From Halomonas halophila (GTDB lineage: Bacteria; Pseudomonadota; Gammaproteobacteria; Pseudomonadales; Halomonadaceae), in assembly GCF_030406665.1 (NCBI RefSeq), contig NZ_CP129121.1, forward strand, positions 2,232,001 to 2,296,000: a stretch of DNA of 64,000 bases, read 5' to 3'. Position 1 is the stretch's first letter. The number at the start of each line of letters is the position of its first letter. Under the pieces are notes generated by a model. It did no database searches. It saw only the letters and a list, made by a program, of their open reading frames with translations, and had not been told where the DNA came from. This document shows, in pieces, positions 1 through 7,996 of this stretch. The position numbers were made by a program, and so were the translations under genes.

Positions 1-28
1 TGAGGCGTGAGGCGTGAGGCGTGAGGCG
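1..28. repeat. Heptanucleotide tandem repeat (TGAGGCG)x4
   Basis: Four exact head-to-tail copies of TGAGGCG open the window, so the array may continue to the left of it. It is one of several 7-bp tandem arrays here; the others are at 35352-35398 and 50148-50267. It lies in the non-coding stretch before the SatD-like gene. Confidence 0.85.
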
Positions 29-45
29 CCCAGATATAGCCATAT

Positions 46-72
46 GAGGCTATTACATTGAAAAATAGCCTC
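46..72. other. Inverted repeat upstream of the SatD-like gene
   Basis: GAGGCTATT (46-54) and AATAGCCTC (64-72) form a perfect 9-bp inverted repeat around a 9-nt loop. No T-run follows on either strand, so a rho-independent terminator is unlikely. An operator or a leader hairpin for the gene starting at 116 is possible but unproven. Confidence 0.5.
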
Positions 73-115
73 GAGAATCTATCCTGAGGCATGACCGCCG
101 TCCTCGGGAGCCCCC

Positions 116-763
116 ATGGCCACACGCCTTGCCGTCATCACCGGCGACATCATCGACTCGCGCCGCCTCGAGGAGGGCCAGCGCCTCCATCGGGTGCTCG
201 AGACGACCCTGACGGGCCTCGCCGAGCGCCACGAGGGCGACTATCAGCGCTACCGCGGCGACGGCTTCCAGCTTGCCATCGCCCGGGCCGAGGCGGCCCT
301 GGACGCGGCCGTGGCGCTGCGTGCCGCCCTGATCGCACACTCCGAGACCGGACACCGCTGGGACGCCCGGCTCGCCATCGCGGTGGGGCACGACGACTGG
401 CGGCCCGGCGAGGCGCTGGCCTCCGCCGATGGCCCGGTCTTCGTCGCCTCCGGCCAGGCACTGGACGCGCTGAATGCGTCGGAGACGCACCTCGCCCTGC
501 GGCATACCGACGTCGATGAGGCCCCCTGCGAGGCTCTGCTGATCCGCCATCTGGATGCCCTGCTGGCCGACTGGTCGCCCCGCGCCGCCGAGGCGGTCGG
601 CCTGCGTCTGACCGAGGATCTCACCCAGCAGGCGCTGGCCGAGCGGCTGGGCATTCGCCAGCCCAGCGTCCACAAGCGCCTGCGCGCCGCCCGCTGGCCC
701 CTGCTGGCCGACACCCTGACGCATGTCCGCGCCTCGCTCGCCGGCGAGGAGGCGACGCCATGA
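116..763 (+). CDS. SatD family protein with C-terminal HTH
   Basis: This 215-residue protein begins with the ITGDIIDSRR signature (residues 8-17) typical of SatD-like proteins. A GDEF-like YRGDGFQ stretch follows at 46-52, suggesting a nucleotide-cyclase-like fold, though catalysis is not established. A helix-turn-helix lies near residues 165-195 (QQALAERLGIRQPSVHKRL), so DNA binding is plausible. The start is the ATG at 116, with GGGAG at 106-110. The stop overlaps the next start as ATGA, so translation with the DUF3307 membrane protein is probably coupled. SatD/DUF3307 pairs recur in other bacteria; their shared role is unknown. Streptococcal SatD is linked to acid tolerance, but that role should not be carried over here. 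Confidence 0.75.
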   Translation: MATRLAVITGDIIDSRRLEEGQRLHRVLETTLTGLAERHEGDYQRYRGDGFQLAIARAEAALDAAVALRAALIAHSETGHRWDARLAIAVGHDDWRPGEALASADGPVFVASGQALDALNASETHLALRHTDVDEAPCEALLIRHLDALLADWSPRAAEAVGLRLTEDLTQQALAERLGIRQPSVHKRLRAARWPLLADTLTHVRASLAGEEATP

Positions 764-1512
764 CCGCCACGGCCCTGACGACGCTGTTCGCCCTGATCAT
801 CGCTCACCTGGTGGGCGACTTCCTGCTCCAGCCGCGACGCTGGGTCGAGGCACGCCAGCGCGACAAGGCCCGTGCCGGCGTGCTCTACCTGCATGCCGGG
901 ATCCATGGGCTGCTGGCCCTGGCGGTGCTGGTCGTCGCCGGCATCGATCCGCTCGCCGCCGCGGCCTGGTCGGTGACCATCGCCGCCAGCCACGCGCTGA
1001 TCGACCTGGGCAAGGCGCATCTGGACCCGCGGCGGCTGTGCTGGTTTCTGCTCGATCAGGCCCTGCATCTGACCGTGCTGGTCGGCGTCTGGCTGGCCTC
1101 GCTGGCCTCGCTGGGCAGCCTGGCACCGCTCGCCGCGGCGGCCGACTGGCTGAGCCGCCCCGAGGTGATGGCGCACGCCCTCGCCTACCTGCTGGTCACC
1201 CGCCCCATGGCCATCGCCATCGCGCTGGCCATGCGCCCCTGGAGCGAGGAGGTCACCGACCCCGGCACCCTGGTCGCCGCCGGGGCTCGCATCGGCATGC
1301 TCGAACGGCTGCTGGTGCTGACCCTGGTGCTGCTCGACGAGCTGACCGCGGTGGGCTTTCTGCTCACCGCCAAGTCGGTGCTGCGCTTCGGCGATCTGCG
1401 CGCCCGCCGCGACCGCAAGCTCACCGAGTACGTGCTGCTGGGCACCCTGCTCAGCGTCACCGCCACCCTGGCGCTGGGTCTGGCGGTGCGCCAGCTGCCC
1501 TGGACGGCCTGA
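760..1512 (+). CDS. DUF3307 membrane protein
   Basis: The 250-residue product is mostly hydrophobic, with several predicted membrane helices (about residues 5-20, 45-70, 105-125 and 210-245). The N-terminal motif HLVGDFLLQPRRW (around residue 16) is the characteristic DUF3307 signature. It is coupled to the SatD-like gene through a 4-bp ATGA overlap and is followed after 3 nt by a lipoprotein amidase gene, so the three probably form an operon. The biochemical function of DUF3307 proteins is unknown. A role with the SatD-like partner at the inner membrane is inferred only from the pairing. Confidence 0.75.
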   Translation: MTATALTTLFALIIAHLVGDFLLQPRRWVEARQRDKARAGVLYLHAGIHGLLALAVLVVAGIDPLAAAAWSVTIAASHALIDLGKAHLDPRRLCWFLLDQALHLTVLVGVWLASLASLGSLAPLAAAADWLSRPEVMAHALAYLLVTRPMAIAIALAMRPWSEEVTDPGTLVAAGARIGMLERLLVLTLVLLDELTAVGFLLTAKSVLRFGDLRARRDRKLTEYVLLGTLLSVTATLALGLAVRQLPWTA

Positions 1513-1515
1513 GCC

Positions 1516-2427
1516 ATGCGATTCGGGAAACTGCCCTATCTAGTGCTCGCCCTGCTGCTGGGCGGCTGCGCCGGCGGCGAACGCCTCGTCGAGCCCACCG
1601 GCGTGGCGATCGACGACAGCCATTCGTCCCGCGCCCACTCCAGCCGGGTACGCTTTCTGGTGCTGCACTACACCGACGAGGACGAGGCGACCTCGCTCGA
1701 GATTCTCACCGGGCCCCGCGTCAGCGCCCACTATCTGGTGGCGCGCCATCCCGACCGGGAACTCGGCGCGCCGCGCGTCTATCGCCTGGTCGACGAATCG
1801 CGCCGCGCCTGGCACGCCGGTGCCAGCGCCTGGGCGGGCCGCACCCACCTCAACGACAGCTCGCTGGGCATCGAGCTGGTCAACGCCGGGCCGGATCGCC
1901 CGTCCATCGAGACCGCCTCGAAGGTGAGCTGGGCGCCCTTCCCCGACGACCAGATCACGGCGCTGATCGTCCTGCTCAAGGACCTGATCGCGCGCCACGA
2001 CATCGCCCCCACCGATCTGCTCGGCCACGCCGAGATCGCGCCCACGCGCAAGATCGACCCGGGACCGGCCTTCCCCTGGCGGCGCCTGTATGCGGCCGGC
2101 ATCGGCACCTGGCCGCTGGAAGCCGACCTGGCCCGCTACCGTCGGCTCTTCGCCGCGGGTCCGCCGCCGCTCGCCACCCTGCAGCGGGCGCTGGCGGCCT
2201 GGGGCTATGCGGTCACACCGAGCGGCAAACTCGATGGCGCGACCCGAGGCGCGCTGCGAGCCTTCCAGATGCGCTATCGGCCAGCCGACCATCGCGGCCG
2301 TCCGGACGCCGACACTGCCGCTCGGCTGTGGGCGCTGCTCGCTCGCTACCGCCCCGAGGCGCTGTCCGATCCCAAGCTGGCCTCGCCAATCCCGTCGCCC
2401 GGAGAGACACCAGAACCGCGGGGATAG
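1516..2427 (+). CDS. N-acetylmuramoyl-L-alanine amidase, AmiD-like lipoprotein
   Basis: This 303-residue protein has a lipoprotein signal ending in a lipobox with Cys18 (LLGGC), so it should be membrane-anchored in the periplasm. An Amidase_2 domain (about 43-190) carries the expected zinc and catalytic residues: His51 (VLHYTD), Glu120 (GIELVN), His171 (GHAEIAP) and Asp181. A C-terminal peptidoglycan-binding-like domain covers about 205-280. The layout matches AmiD, which cleaves the lactyl-L-alanine bond of peptidoglycan and anhydro-muropeptides during recycling. Its last 82 bases overlap the 3' end of the oppositely transcribed XRE-cupin gene, so both C-terminal tails are constrained by the same DNA. 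Confidence 0.88.
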   Translation: MRFGKLPYLVLALLLGGCAGGERLVEPTGVAIDDSHSSRAHSSRVRFLVLHYTDEDEATSLEILTGPRVSAHYLVARHPDRELGAPRVYRLVDESRRAWHAGASAWAGRTHLNDSSLGIELVNAGPDRPSIETASKVSWAPFPDDQITALIVLLKDLIARHDIAPTDLLGHAEIAPTRKIDPGPAFPWRRLYAAGIGTWPLEADLARYRRLFAAGPPPLATLQRALAAWGYAVTPSGKLDGATRGALRAFQMRYRPADHRGRPDADTAARLWALLARYRPEALSDPKLASPIPSPGETPEPRG

Positions 2428-2981
2428 TGGATGACGTCGTGGAAGCGCGCCGCCCCCTGGCCCGGGTTGCGATAGGCGTGGGGCCGATCGGCGGCGAAGC
2501 GCAGCCCCTCGCCCGCCGTCAGACGCCGCCAGACGCCGTCCACCCGCACCTCCAGCTCGCCCTCGACCACCACCAGATGCTCCACCACGCCCGGCGCGTG
2601 GGGCGCCGACTCGCTGACCGCGCCCGCGGCCAGGGTCACCACCAGCAGCTCGAAGCCGAGCGCGGGGTCGAAGGGAAACAGCGGCACGGCCGCCATGCCG
2701 GCGGCATCGCCCTCGGAGGCCGGCGCGGCCTGACGCGCGGCGCCGGTCGCGTCATCACCCTCGCCGACGGCCTCGGGTTCGAACAGGCTCGAGAACGGCA
2801 CGCGGAAGCCGCTGGCGATCTTCCACAGCGTCGCCACCGTGGGGCTTGATTCACCGCGCTCGATCTGGCCCAGCATGGCCTTGCTGACGCCGGTCTCCCG
2901 AGCGGTGCGATCGAGGCTCCAGGCCTCGGCGCGGCGCAGCGTCCTGAGCCGCTCGGCGATATGCTGCGAGATCTCCTGCAT
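2346..2981 (-). CDS. XRE-family regulator with cupin domain (SutR/YdcN-like)
   Basis: The 211-residue product has an N-terminal XRE helix-turn-helix (about residues 7-62, with ETGVSKAMLGQIERGESSPT) and a C-terminal cupin (about 105-190). The ATG at 2981 is preferred because GAGAGG lies 8 nt upstream; an open frame continues further but lacks comparable signals. The gene is divergent from benE, as E. coli sutR (ydcN) is from ydcO, so it most likely controls benE and itself, with the cupin sensing a small ligand. Direct repeats at 3010-3037 and palindromes at 3093-3144 are candidate binding sites. Its 3' end overlaps the amidase gene by 82 bp. Confidence 0.88.
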   Translation of the reverse strand: MQEISQHIAERLRTLRRAEAWSLDRTARETGVSKAMLGQIERGESSPTVATLWKIASGFRVPFSSLFEPEAVGEGDDATGAARQAAPASEGDAAGMAAVPLFPFDPALGFELLVVTLAAGAVSESAPHAPGVVEHLVVVEGELEVRVDGVWRRLTAGEGLRFAADRPHAYRNPGQGAARFHDVIHYPRGSGVSPGDGIGEASLGSDSASGR

Positions 2982-3009
2982 CGGCCTCTCCCGGTCGCGT
3001 TCGGACAGT

Positions 3010-3037
3010 TCTAATAGATCGTTCTGATAGATCGTTC
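3010..3037 (-). promoter_or_regulatory. Direct repeat in the XRE-cupin regulator promoter
   Basis: TCTRATAGATCGTTC occurs twice with a 13-bp period (3010-3024 and 3023-3037, one mismatch). Read on the minus strand, the repeat contains TATTAG and TATCAG hexamers that could serve as -10 elements for the regulator gene starting at 2981. The repeat may bind the regulator itself; this is inference. Confidence 0.4.
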
Positions 3038-3090
3038 GAATGGATGGAAAGGCGCCATTGTAGCGCGGCCGCCGTGGCGTGCCTGCCCAT

Positions 3091-3144
3091 TTGTGCGTTA
3101 TAGCGCACGGTGCTAGGGTGACGCCATCGTACGTTATAGCGCAC
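3091..3144 (+). promoter_or_regulatory. benE promoter with two operator-like palindromes
   Basis: A sigma-70-like promoter reads TTGTGC (3091-3096), a 17-bp spacer and TAGGGT (3114-3119). The palindrome GTGCGTTATAGCGCAC (3093-3108, 14 of 16 positions symmetric) covers the -35 end and spacer. A second copy, GTACGTTATAGCGCAC, sits at 3129-3144, just after the expected start point, with centres 36 bp apart. The layout suits repression by the adjacent XRE-cupin regulator. Sequence is direct; the regulator assignment is inference. Confidence 0.6.
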
Positions 3145-3163
3145 ACGTTTCCGGAGCCCTCCC

Positions 3164-4390
3164 ATGTCCACGTCAAGCCGGCCGACGCCGAGCCCCGCCA
3201 CCGCCGAGCGTTCCTCGCTGTGGCGCGACAGCAGCCTGTCGACCCTCACCGCCGGCTTCATCGCCGTGCTGATCGGCTATTCCAGCTCGGCGGCGATCAT
3301 CGTTCAGGCCGCCGAGGCGGCCGGCGCCAGCCAGGCCGAGATCGGCTCCTGGCTGTGGGCGCTGGGCATCGGCTCCGGCATCACCACCCTGGTCTTCTCG
3401 CTGCGCTACCGCATGCCGCTGCTTACCGCCTGGTCGACCCCGGGCGCGGCGCTGCTCGCCACCAGCCTGCCCGGCCTGCCGATGAGCGAGGCGATCGGGG
3501 CCTTCCTGTTCTCGTCGCTGCTGATCACCCTGTGCGGCGTGACCGGGCTGTTCGAACGCCTGATGCACCGCCTGCCGCGGGCACTGGCCTCGGCCATGCT
3601 GGCCGGCGTGCTGCTGCGCTTCGGGCTCGACCTGGTGATGACCGTGGAACACCGGCTGGTGCTGCCGCTGGCGATGGGGCTGACCTATCTGGTGGCCAAG
3701 CGGCTGTGGCCGCGCTATGCCATCCCGCTGGTGCTCGCGGTGGGCGGCCTGGTGGCCCAGGCCCAGGGCCTGCTGGATCTGGGCGCCATCACCCCGGCGC
3801 TGGCGGTGCCGGCGTATACGGCGCCGAGCTTCGACCTCGGCACGCTGATCGGCGTCGGCATCCCGCTGTTCGTGGTCACCATGGCCTCCCAGAACCTGCC
3901 CGGCGTGGCCGCCCTGCGCGCCGCCGGCTACCAGCCACCGATCTCGCCGCTGGTCGGCGGCACCGGGCTGGCCGGCCTGGCGCTGGCCCCCTTCGGCGGC
4001 TTCGCACTCAATCTGGCGGCGATCAGCGCCGCGGTCTGCCAGGGCCCGGAGGCGCATCACGACCCGCGGCGACGCTACGCCGCCGGGGTCGCGGCGGGCG
4101 GCTTCTACCTGCTGCTGGGGCTGTTTGGCGCCACCGTGAGCTCGCTGTTCGCCGCGCTGCCCGGCGAGCTGGTGGTCGCCATCGCCGGCCTGGCACTGCT
4201 GCCGACCCTCGGCGCGTCGCTGGCCGACGCCCTGGGCGATGTCAGCCAGCGCGATGCCGCCCTGCTCACCTTCCTGGTCACCGCCTCGGGTATCGCGCCG
4301 GGCGGCATCGGTTCGGCCTTCTGGGGGCTCGTGGCCGGCCTGGTCGCCCTGGCCATCGGTCGCTGGCGCGCCGCGGGCAACGTCGCCTGA
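3164..4390 (+). CDS. benE: BenE family benzoate transporter
   Basis: This 408-residue inner-membrane protein has about twelve hydrophobic segments and the BenE signature near the N-terminus (AGFIAVLIGYSSSAAIIVQA, residues 26-45), followed by the conserved TAWSTPGAALLAT stretch. BenE proteins (E. coli YdcO) are annotated as benzoate:H+ symporters, though experimental support is limited, so the substrate is not certain. The gene is divergent from a SutR-like regulator and preceded by a promoter with two palindromes. No aromatic-ring catabolic genes are nearby, so a role in aromatic acid uptake rests on family membership alone. Confidence 0.88.
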   Translation: MSTSSRPTPSPATAERSSLWRDSSLSTLTAGFIAVLIGYSSSAAIIVQAAEAAGASQAEIGSWLWALGIGSGITTLVFSLRYRMPLLTAWSTPGAALLATSLPGLPMSEAIGAFLFSSLLITLCGVTGLFERLMHRLPRALASAMLAGVLLRFGLDLVMTVEHRLVLPLAMGLTYLVAKRLWPRYAIPLVLAVGGLVAQAQGLLDLGAITPALAVPAYTAPSFDLGTLIGVGIPLFVVTMASQNLPGVAALRAAGYQPPISPLVGGTGLAGLALAPFGGFALNLAAISAAVCQGPEAHHDPRRRYAAGVAAGGFYLLLGLFGATVSSLFAALPGELVVAIAGLALLPTLGASLADALGDVSQRDAALLTFLVTASGIAPGGIGSAFWGLVAGLVALAIGRWRAAGNVA

Positions 4391-4498
4391 GCCATGTCGC
4401 GCTCGGCACCGCTGGCGTCGCCGCCGCACTGCGTCAGCCCGGGCGCATCTGCTAGGGTGCCGCGACCCAATAACAATTTTCCTCCCTGGAGCAAGCCA

Positions 4499-5095
4499 AT
4501 GGCGAACCCGACCCTATCCATCTGCCGGGGACGCGACATCACCCCGCACCTGCCGGCCCTGGCCCAGCTGCGCATCCGGGTCTTCCGTGACTTCCCCTAT
4601 CTCTACGACGGCGACGAGGCCTACGAGGCCAGCTACCTCGAGCGCTACGCCGCCAATCCGGAAAGCTTCTTCGTGCTGGCCTTCGACGGCGACACCCTGG
4701 TCGGCGCGGCCACCGGCCAGCCGCTGGACGACGAGGTCGACGACTTCCGCGCACCCTTCGAAGCCGCCGGCTACCGCCCCGAAGGCGTCTTCTACTACGG
4801 CGAGTCGGTGCTGCTGCCCGAATACCGCGGCCGCGGCATCGGCAAGGCCTTCATGGAGGCCCGCGAGAGCCACGCCGAAAGCGAGGGCTTCGGCCATGCG
4901 GCCTTCTGTGCCGTGGAGCGTCCGGTCGACCATCCGCTCAAGCCGGACGACTATCGGCCGCTGCACGACTTCTGGAACGCCTGGGGCTATCGCCGCACGC
5001 CGTCGCTATCGACCACCTTCAGCTGGAAGGACATCGATGCAGACGAGGAGACCGCCAAGCCGATGATCTTCTGGCTCAAGGCCCTGGATTCATGA
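4499..5095 (+). CDS. GNAT family N-acetyltransferase
   Basis: The 198-residue product contains a GNAT fold, with the acetyl-CoA-binding motif A in LLPEYRGRGIGKAFMEA (about residues 104-120). The ATG at 4499 is preferred to an upstream in-frame ATG at 4394 because CTGGAG precedes it and the 35 extra residues look non-native. The stop overlaps the next start as ATGA, so the acetyltransferase is translationally coupled to a nitrilase-superfamily amidase. In Bacillus YhcX-type proteins these two modules are fused in one chain, which suggests they act together here. The substrate is unknown. Confidence 0.85.
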   Translation: MANPTLSICRGRDITPHLPALAQLRIRVFRDFPYLYDGDEAYEASYLERYAANPESFFVLAFDGDTLVGAATGQPLDDEVDDFRAPFEAAGYRPEGVFYYGESVLLPEYRGRGIGKAFMEARESHAESEGFGHAAFCAVERPVDHPLKPDDYRPLHDFWNAWGYRRTPSLSTTFSWKDIDADEETAKPMIFWLKALDS

Positions 5096-6003
5096 GCGAG
5101 AACCACCGCCCGACGGTGACCGTGGCAACCGCTCAGTACCCCATCGACCGCTTCGCCACCTTCGCCGATTTCCAGGCCAAGGCGGCACGCTGGGTGCATG
5201 ACGCCGCCAGCCGCGGCGCCGAGCTGCTGGTGTTTCCCGAGTACGGCGCCATGGAGCTGGCCTCGCTGCTGCCCGAAACCGAGCAGGGCGACCTGGCGGC
5301 CCAGCTGCACGGCCTGCAGCCCTGGCGCTATGCCGTCGTCGAGACCTGGCGTGAGCTTGCCCGCGAGCATGGCGTGACCCTGCTCGCGCCCTCGCTGCCC
5401 TGGCGGCTCGATGACGGCCGCTTCGTCAATCGCGCCTGGCTGTGCGGCCCGGACGGCGACCTGGGCCATCAGGACAAGCAGGTGATGACGCGCTTCGAGA
5501 ACGACGAATGGGGCGTCGAGGCCGGCCACGGCCTCAGGGTCTTCGACACCCCGGCCGGGCGGCTGGGCGTGCTGATCTGCTACGACAGCGAGTTCCCGCT
5601 GCTGGCCCGGGCGCTGGTGGACGCCGGCGCCGAGCTGCTGCTGGTACCGAGCTGCACCGACACCGAGGCCGGCTATCAGCGGGTGCGGCTCAGCGCCCAG
5701 GCCCGCGCCATCGAGCAGCAGGTGGCGATCGTGCAGTCACCCACGGTGGGCGAGGCGCTGTGGTCGCCGGCGGTGGACATCAACGTCGGTCGCGCTGGCA
5801 TCTACACGCCCTGCGACCACGGCTTTCCGCCCGATGGCGTGCTGACCCGGGCCGCGGATGCCACCCCGGGCTGGCAGATCGCCCGCCTCGATCTGGCCGC
5901 GATCCGCGCCCTGCGCGACCACGGCCAGGTCAACAACCACGCCGACTGGTCCCTGCAGGACGCCTGCCTGGCCACGGGCGTCGCCCGTGAGTCTTTGGCC
6001 TAG
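5092..6003 (+). CDS. Carbon-nitrogen hydrolase (nitrilase superfamily)
   Basis: This 303-residue enzyme shows the complete nitrilase catalytic triad: Glu50 (VFPEYG), Lys129 (HQDKQVMTRFE) and Cys163 (LICYDSEFP). The family hydrolyses non-peptide C-N bonds in amides or nitriles in the cytoplasm. It is coupled by a 4-bp overlap to the upstream GNAT gene, the split equivalent of the GNAT-nitrilase fusion proteins. A single chemical route involving acetylation and amide hydrolysis is an inference. Its stop is only 4 nt from the stop of the convergent LysR gene, leaving no room for a private terminator. Confidence 0.88.
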   Translation: MSENHRPTVTVATAQYPIDRFATFADFQAKAARWVHDAASRGAELLVFPEYGAMELASLLPETEQGDLAAQLHGLQPWRYAVVETWRELAREHGVTLLAPSLPWRLDDGRFVNRAWLCGPDGDLGHQDKQVMTRFENDEWGVEAGHGLRVFDTPAGRLGVLICYDSEFPLLARALVDAGAELLLVPSCTDTEAGYQRVRLSAQARAIEQQVAIVQSPTVGEALWSPAVDINVGRAGIYTPCDHGFPPDGVLTRAADATPGWQIARLDLAAIRALRDHGQVNNHADWSLQDACLATGVARESLA

Positions 6004-6007
6004 CGTT

Positions 6008-6946
6008 TCATCCTCCCGCCCCTAGGCGCGGCGACAGCCGCTCGCGCCGCGACATCAGGTCGTCGACGAAGGCGGCGACCTTGGAGGAACGCAGCCGGTG
6101 CTCCGGCAAGATCAGGTGGATGGCATCGAGCCGCGGCCGATTGGCGACCTGCCAGTCGCGCATCACCGGCACCAGTTCCCCGCGCTCCAGCGCCTGCTGC
6201 AGCAGCCAGGTGGGGAACAGCACCAGGCCTTGGTCCTGGCACGCCGCCTCGCAGAGGCTCTCGGCGTTGTTGCTGCGCAGGTTGCCGTGGACCTCGACGG
6301 GCCGGAATGCTTCCCGCTCATGGCGCCGCACATACCACGCTTCCCGCCCCCGGGTTCCCTTGTAGATCAGACAGTTGTGGTGGAGTAGGTCGTCCGGATG
6401 CTCGGGCCGGCCGTGGCGCGCCAGATAGCCCGGCGAGGCGGCGATGGTGAAGTGCTGCGGCGCCAGCTCCCGGGCCACCAGACTGGAGTCCTCCAGCGCG
6501 CCGATCCGCACCACCAGATCGGCGCCCTCCTGTACCGGATCGACCAGGGCATCGGTCAGCGTCAGCTCCACCTCGAGCTCGGGGTAGCGGGACTGGAAAC
6601 CCTCAAGCCAGGGGGCGATGTGCCGGCGACCGAAGGCCACCGGCGCATTGATGCGCAGCACGCCGCGGGGAGAACGGGTCGCTCCCGACACCTCCTCGGC
6701 GGCACCGTCCAATAGCGTCAGCGCCTCGCTCACCTGCTCCAGATAGCGCTGCCCGGCCTCGGTGAGACGCACCGCCCGTGAATGGCGATACAGCAGGCGC
6801 TGCCCGAGAGCGCGCTCGAGGGCGGCGATGCGCCGCGAGACCGACGACGTCGGCAGTTCGAAGGCGCGCGCCGCCTCAGTGAAGCTGCCGCCCTGGGCCA
6901 CCCTGGCGAAGAGGCGCAGCGACAGCAGCTGAACATTATTGTCCAT
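6008..6946 (-). CDS. LysR family transcriptional regulator
   Basis: The 312-residue protein has the N-terminal winged HTH (residues 5-64, with SFTEAARAFELPTSSVSRRIAALE) followed by a periplasmic-binding-protein-like effector domain (about 92-300). It starts 89 bp from, and divergent to, a pair of small DMT-type transporter genes, the usual layout for a LysR regulator and its target. The resemblance is to the CrgA/YhaJ-type branch of LysR proteins. The effector is unknown; control of the neighbouring transporters is inferred from orientation. Confidence 0.9.
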   Translation of the reverse strand: MDNNVQLLSLRLFARVAQGGSFTEAARAFELPTSSVSRRIAALERALGQRLLYRHSRAVRLTEAGQRYLEQVSEALTLLDGAAEEVSGATRSPRGVLRINAPVAFGRRHIAPWLEGFQSRYPELEVELTLTDALVDPVQEGADLVVRIGALEDSSLVARELAPQHFTIAASPGYLARHGRPEHPDDLLHHNCLIYKGTRGREAWYVRRHEREAFRPVEVHGNLRSNNAESLCEAACQDQGLVLFPTWLLQQALERGELVPVMRDWQVANRPRLDAIHLILPEHRLRSSKVAAFVDDLMSRRERLSPRLGAGG

Positions 6947-7035
6947 TCAGCAAAGAACCTTTGTCAGAACACCAGATTGTTCCCATTACAGCACATAAGT
7001 AGGGTAAGCCGCCTTTCCCCATCACGGAGGCGAAC

Positions 7036-7467
7036 ATGCCACCCCTCGCAATACTGCTGCTGGTGCTCGGCGCCGGCATGGGCCTGTCGGTGGAAGCCGG
7101 CCTGCTCGGCCCGCTCGGCGAACAGGTCGGCCATCTCTCGGCGACACTGTCGATCTTCATGGTTGGCGGCCTGTTGCTCTCGCTGGCCATGGTGTTCAGC
7201 CGTGGCGTCTCGCTGGACTCGCTGTTCCGTCAGCCGCGCTGGCAGCTGATCGGCGGCCTGCTGGGGCCGATCTACGTGGTGGTGCTGACCGTCACCACAC
7301 CGCTGGTGGGCGTCGGCATCACCATGGTCGGCATCCTCTTCGGCCAGGTCGGTGCCAGTCTCATCATCGACCACTTCGGCTGGCTGGGCAGCGAACGCCG
7401 CGCCATCGACGGCTACCGGGTCGGCGCCCTGGTGCTGATTCTCGCCGCCCTTTGGCTCATCCACTGA
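7036..7467 (+). CDS. DMT family transporter, half-size DUF606/YdcZ-like protein (first of pair)
   Basis: This 143-residue protein is almost wholly hydrophobic, with about five transmembrane helices. It carries the DUF606 hallmark GQVGASLIIDHFGW near its C-terminus (about residues 103-116). DUF606 proteins are five-helix relatives of drug/metabolite transporters and often occur as adjacent pairs, probably assembling as heterodimers. CACGGAGG lies upstream of the ATG. The second copy follows after 11 nt. The divergent LysR gene is the likely regulator; the substrate is unknown. Confidence 0.85.
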   Translation: MPPLAILLLVLGAGMGLSVEAGLLGPLGEQVGHLSATLSIFMVGGLLLSLAMVFSRGVSLDSLFRQPRWQLIGGLLGPIYVVVLTVTTPLVGVGITMVGILFGQVGASLIIDHFGWLGSERRAIDGYRVGALVLILAALWLIH

Positions 7468-7478
7468 GGAGATCCGAC

Positions 7479-7949
7479 ATGCTGCTGACCCTGATCTTTC
7501 CCCTGCTGCTCGCCGGCGGCGCCGTGCTGGCCGCCCAGTCGTCCGTGAACGGCCGCCTCGGCGCCACCGTCGGCGTGCTGCCGAGCGCCTGGCTGACCTT
7601 CGTCATGGGCGCCGTGGTGACCTTCCTGCTGATGTTCTTCTTCGAGCCGCCCCATGAGGCGACGCTGTTCAGCGTGCCCAAGTGGCAGCTGACCGGCGCG
7701 CTGTTCGGCGTGGTCTACATGCTGGCTATCGTCTTCGCGGTGCCACGGGTCGGCACCGCTGCCGCCACCGTGGCGGTGATTTCCGGTCAGCTGCTGATGA
7801 GCCTGTTGATCGACCACTTCGGCTGGCTGCACAACGACCGCCTGCCCTTCGACGCCTCGCGCCTGGCGGCGGTGGCGCTGCTGGCCGGCGCCCTGTGGCT
7901 GATCTACATGAGCAACGCCCGCCGGGAGCGCCGGCAAGCGTTGAACTAG
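7479..7949 (+). CDS. DMT family transporter, half-size DUF606/YdcZ-like protein (second of pair)
   Basis: The 156-residue product is homologous to the preceding gene, sharing the GQ-LLMSLLIDHFGWL motif and five hydrophobic segments. The ATG at 7479 is chosen because GAGGAG lies just upstream; an in-frame ATG 27 nt earlier falls inside the previous gene and has no such site. Together the two proteins would supply ten helices, matching a full DMT transporter. The N-terminal QSSVNGRLG stretch is typical of this branch. Substrate unknown. Confidence 0.85.
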   Translation: MLLTLIFPLLLAGGAVLAAQSSVNGRLGATVGVLPSAWLTFVMGAVVTFLLMFFFEPPHEATLFSVPKWQLTGALFGVVYMLAIVFAVPRVGTAAATVAVISGQLLMSLLIDHFGWLHNDRLPFDASRLAAVALLAGALWLIYMSNARRERRQALN

Positions 7950-7951
7950 GA

Positions 7952-7974
7952 GGCGGCGTCGGACTAACGCCGCC
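7952..7974. terminator. GC-rich hairpin between convergent genes
   Basis: GGCGGCGT (7952-7959) pairs perfectly with ACGCCGCC (7967-7974) around a 7-nt loop. It lies between the stop of the second DMT gene and the stop of the succinate CoA-transferase gene. No T-run follows, so it is at best a weak or rho-assisted terminator. Confidence 0.4.
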
Positions 7975-7996
7975 GAGGCGGGATTCGCGCGCGGCG

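Noticed and set aside
7952..7974. Hairpin as a strong rho-independent terminator
   Set aside because: Stem is good but no T-run follows on either strand; kept only as a weak terminator-like feature.
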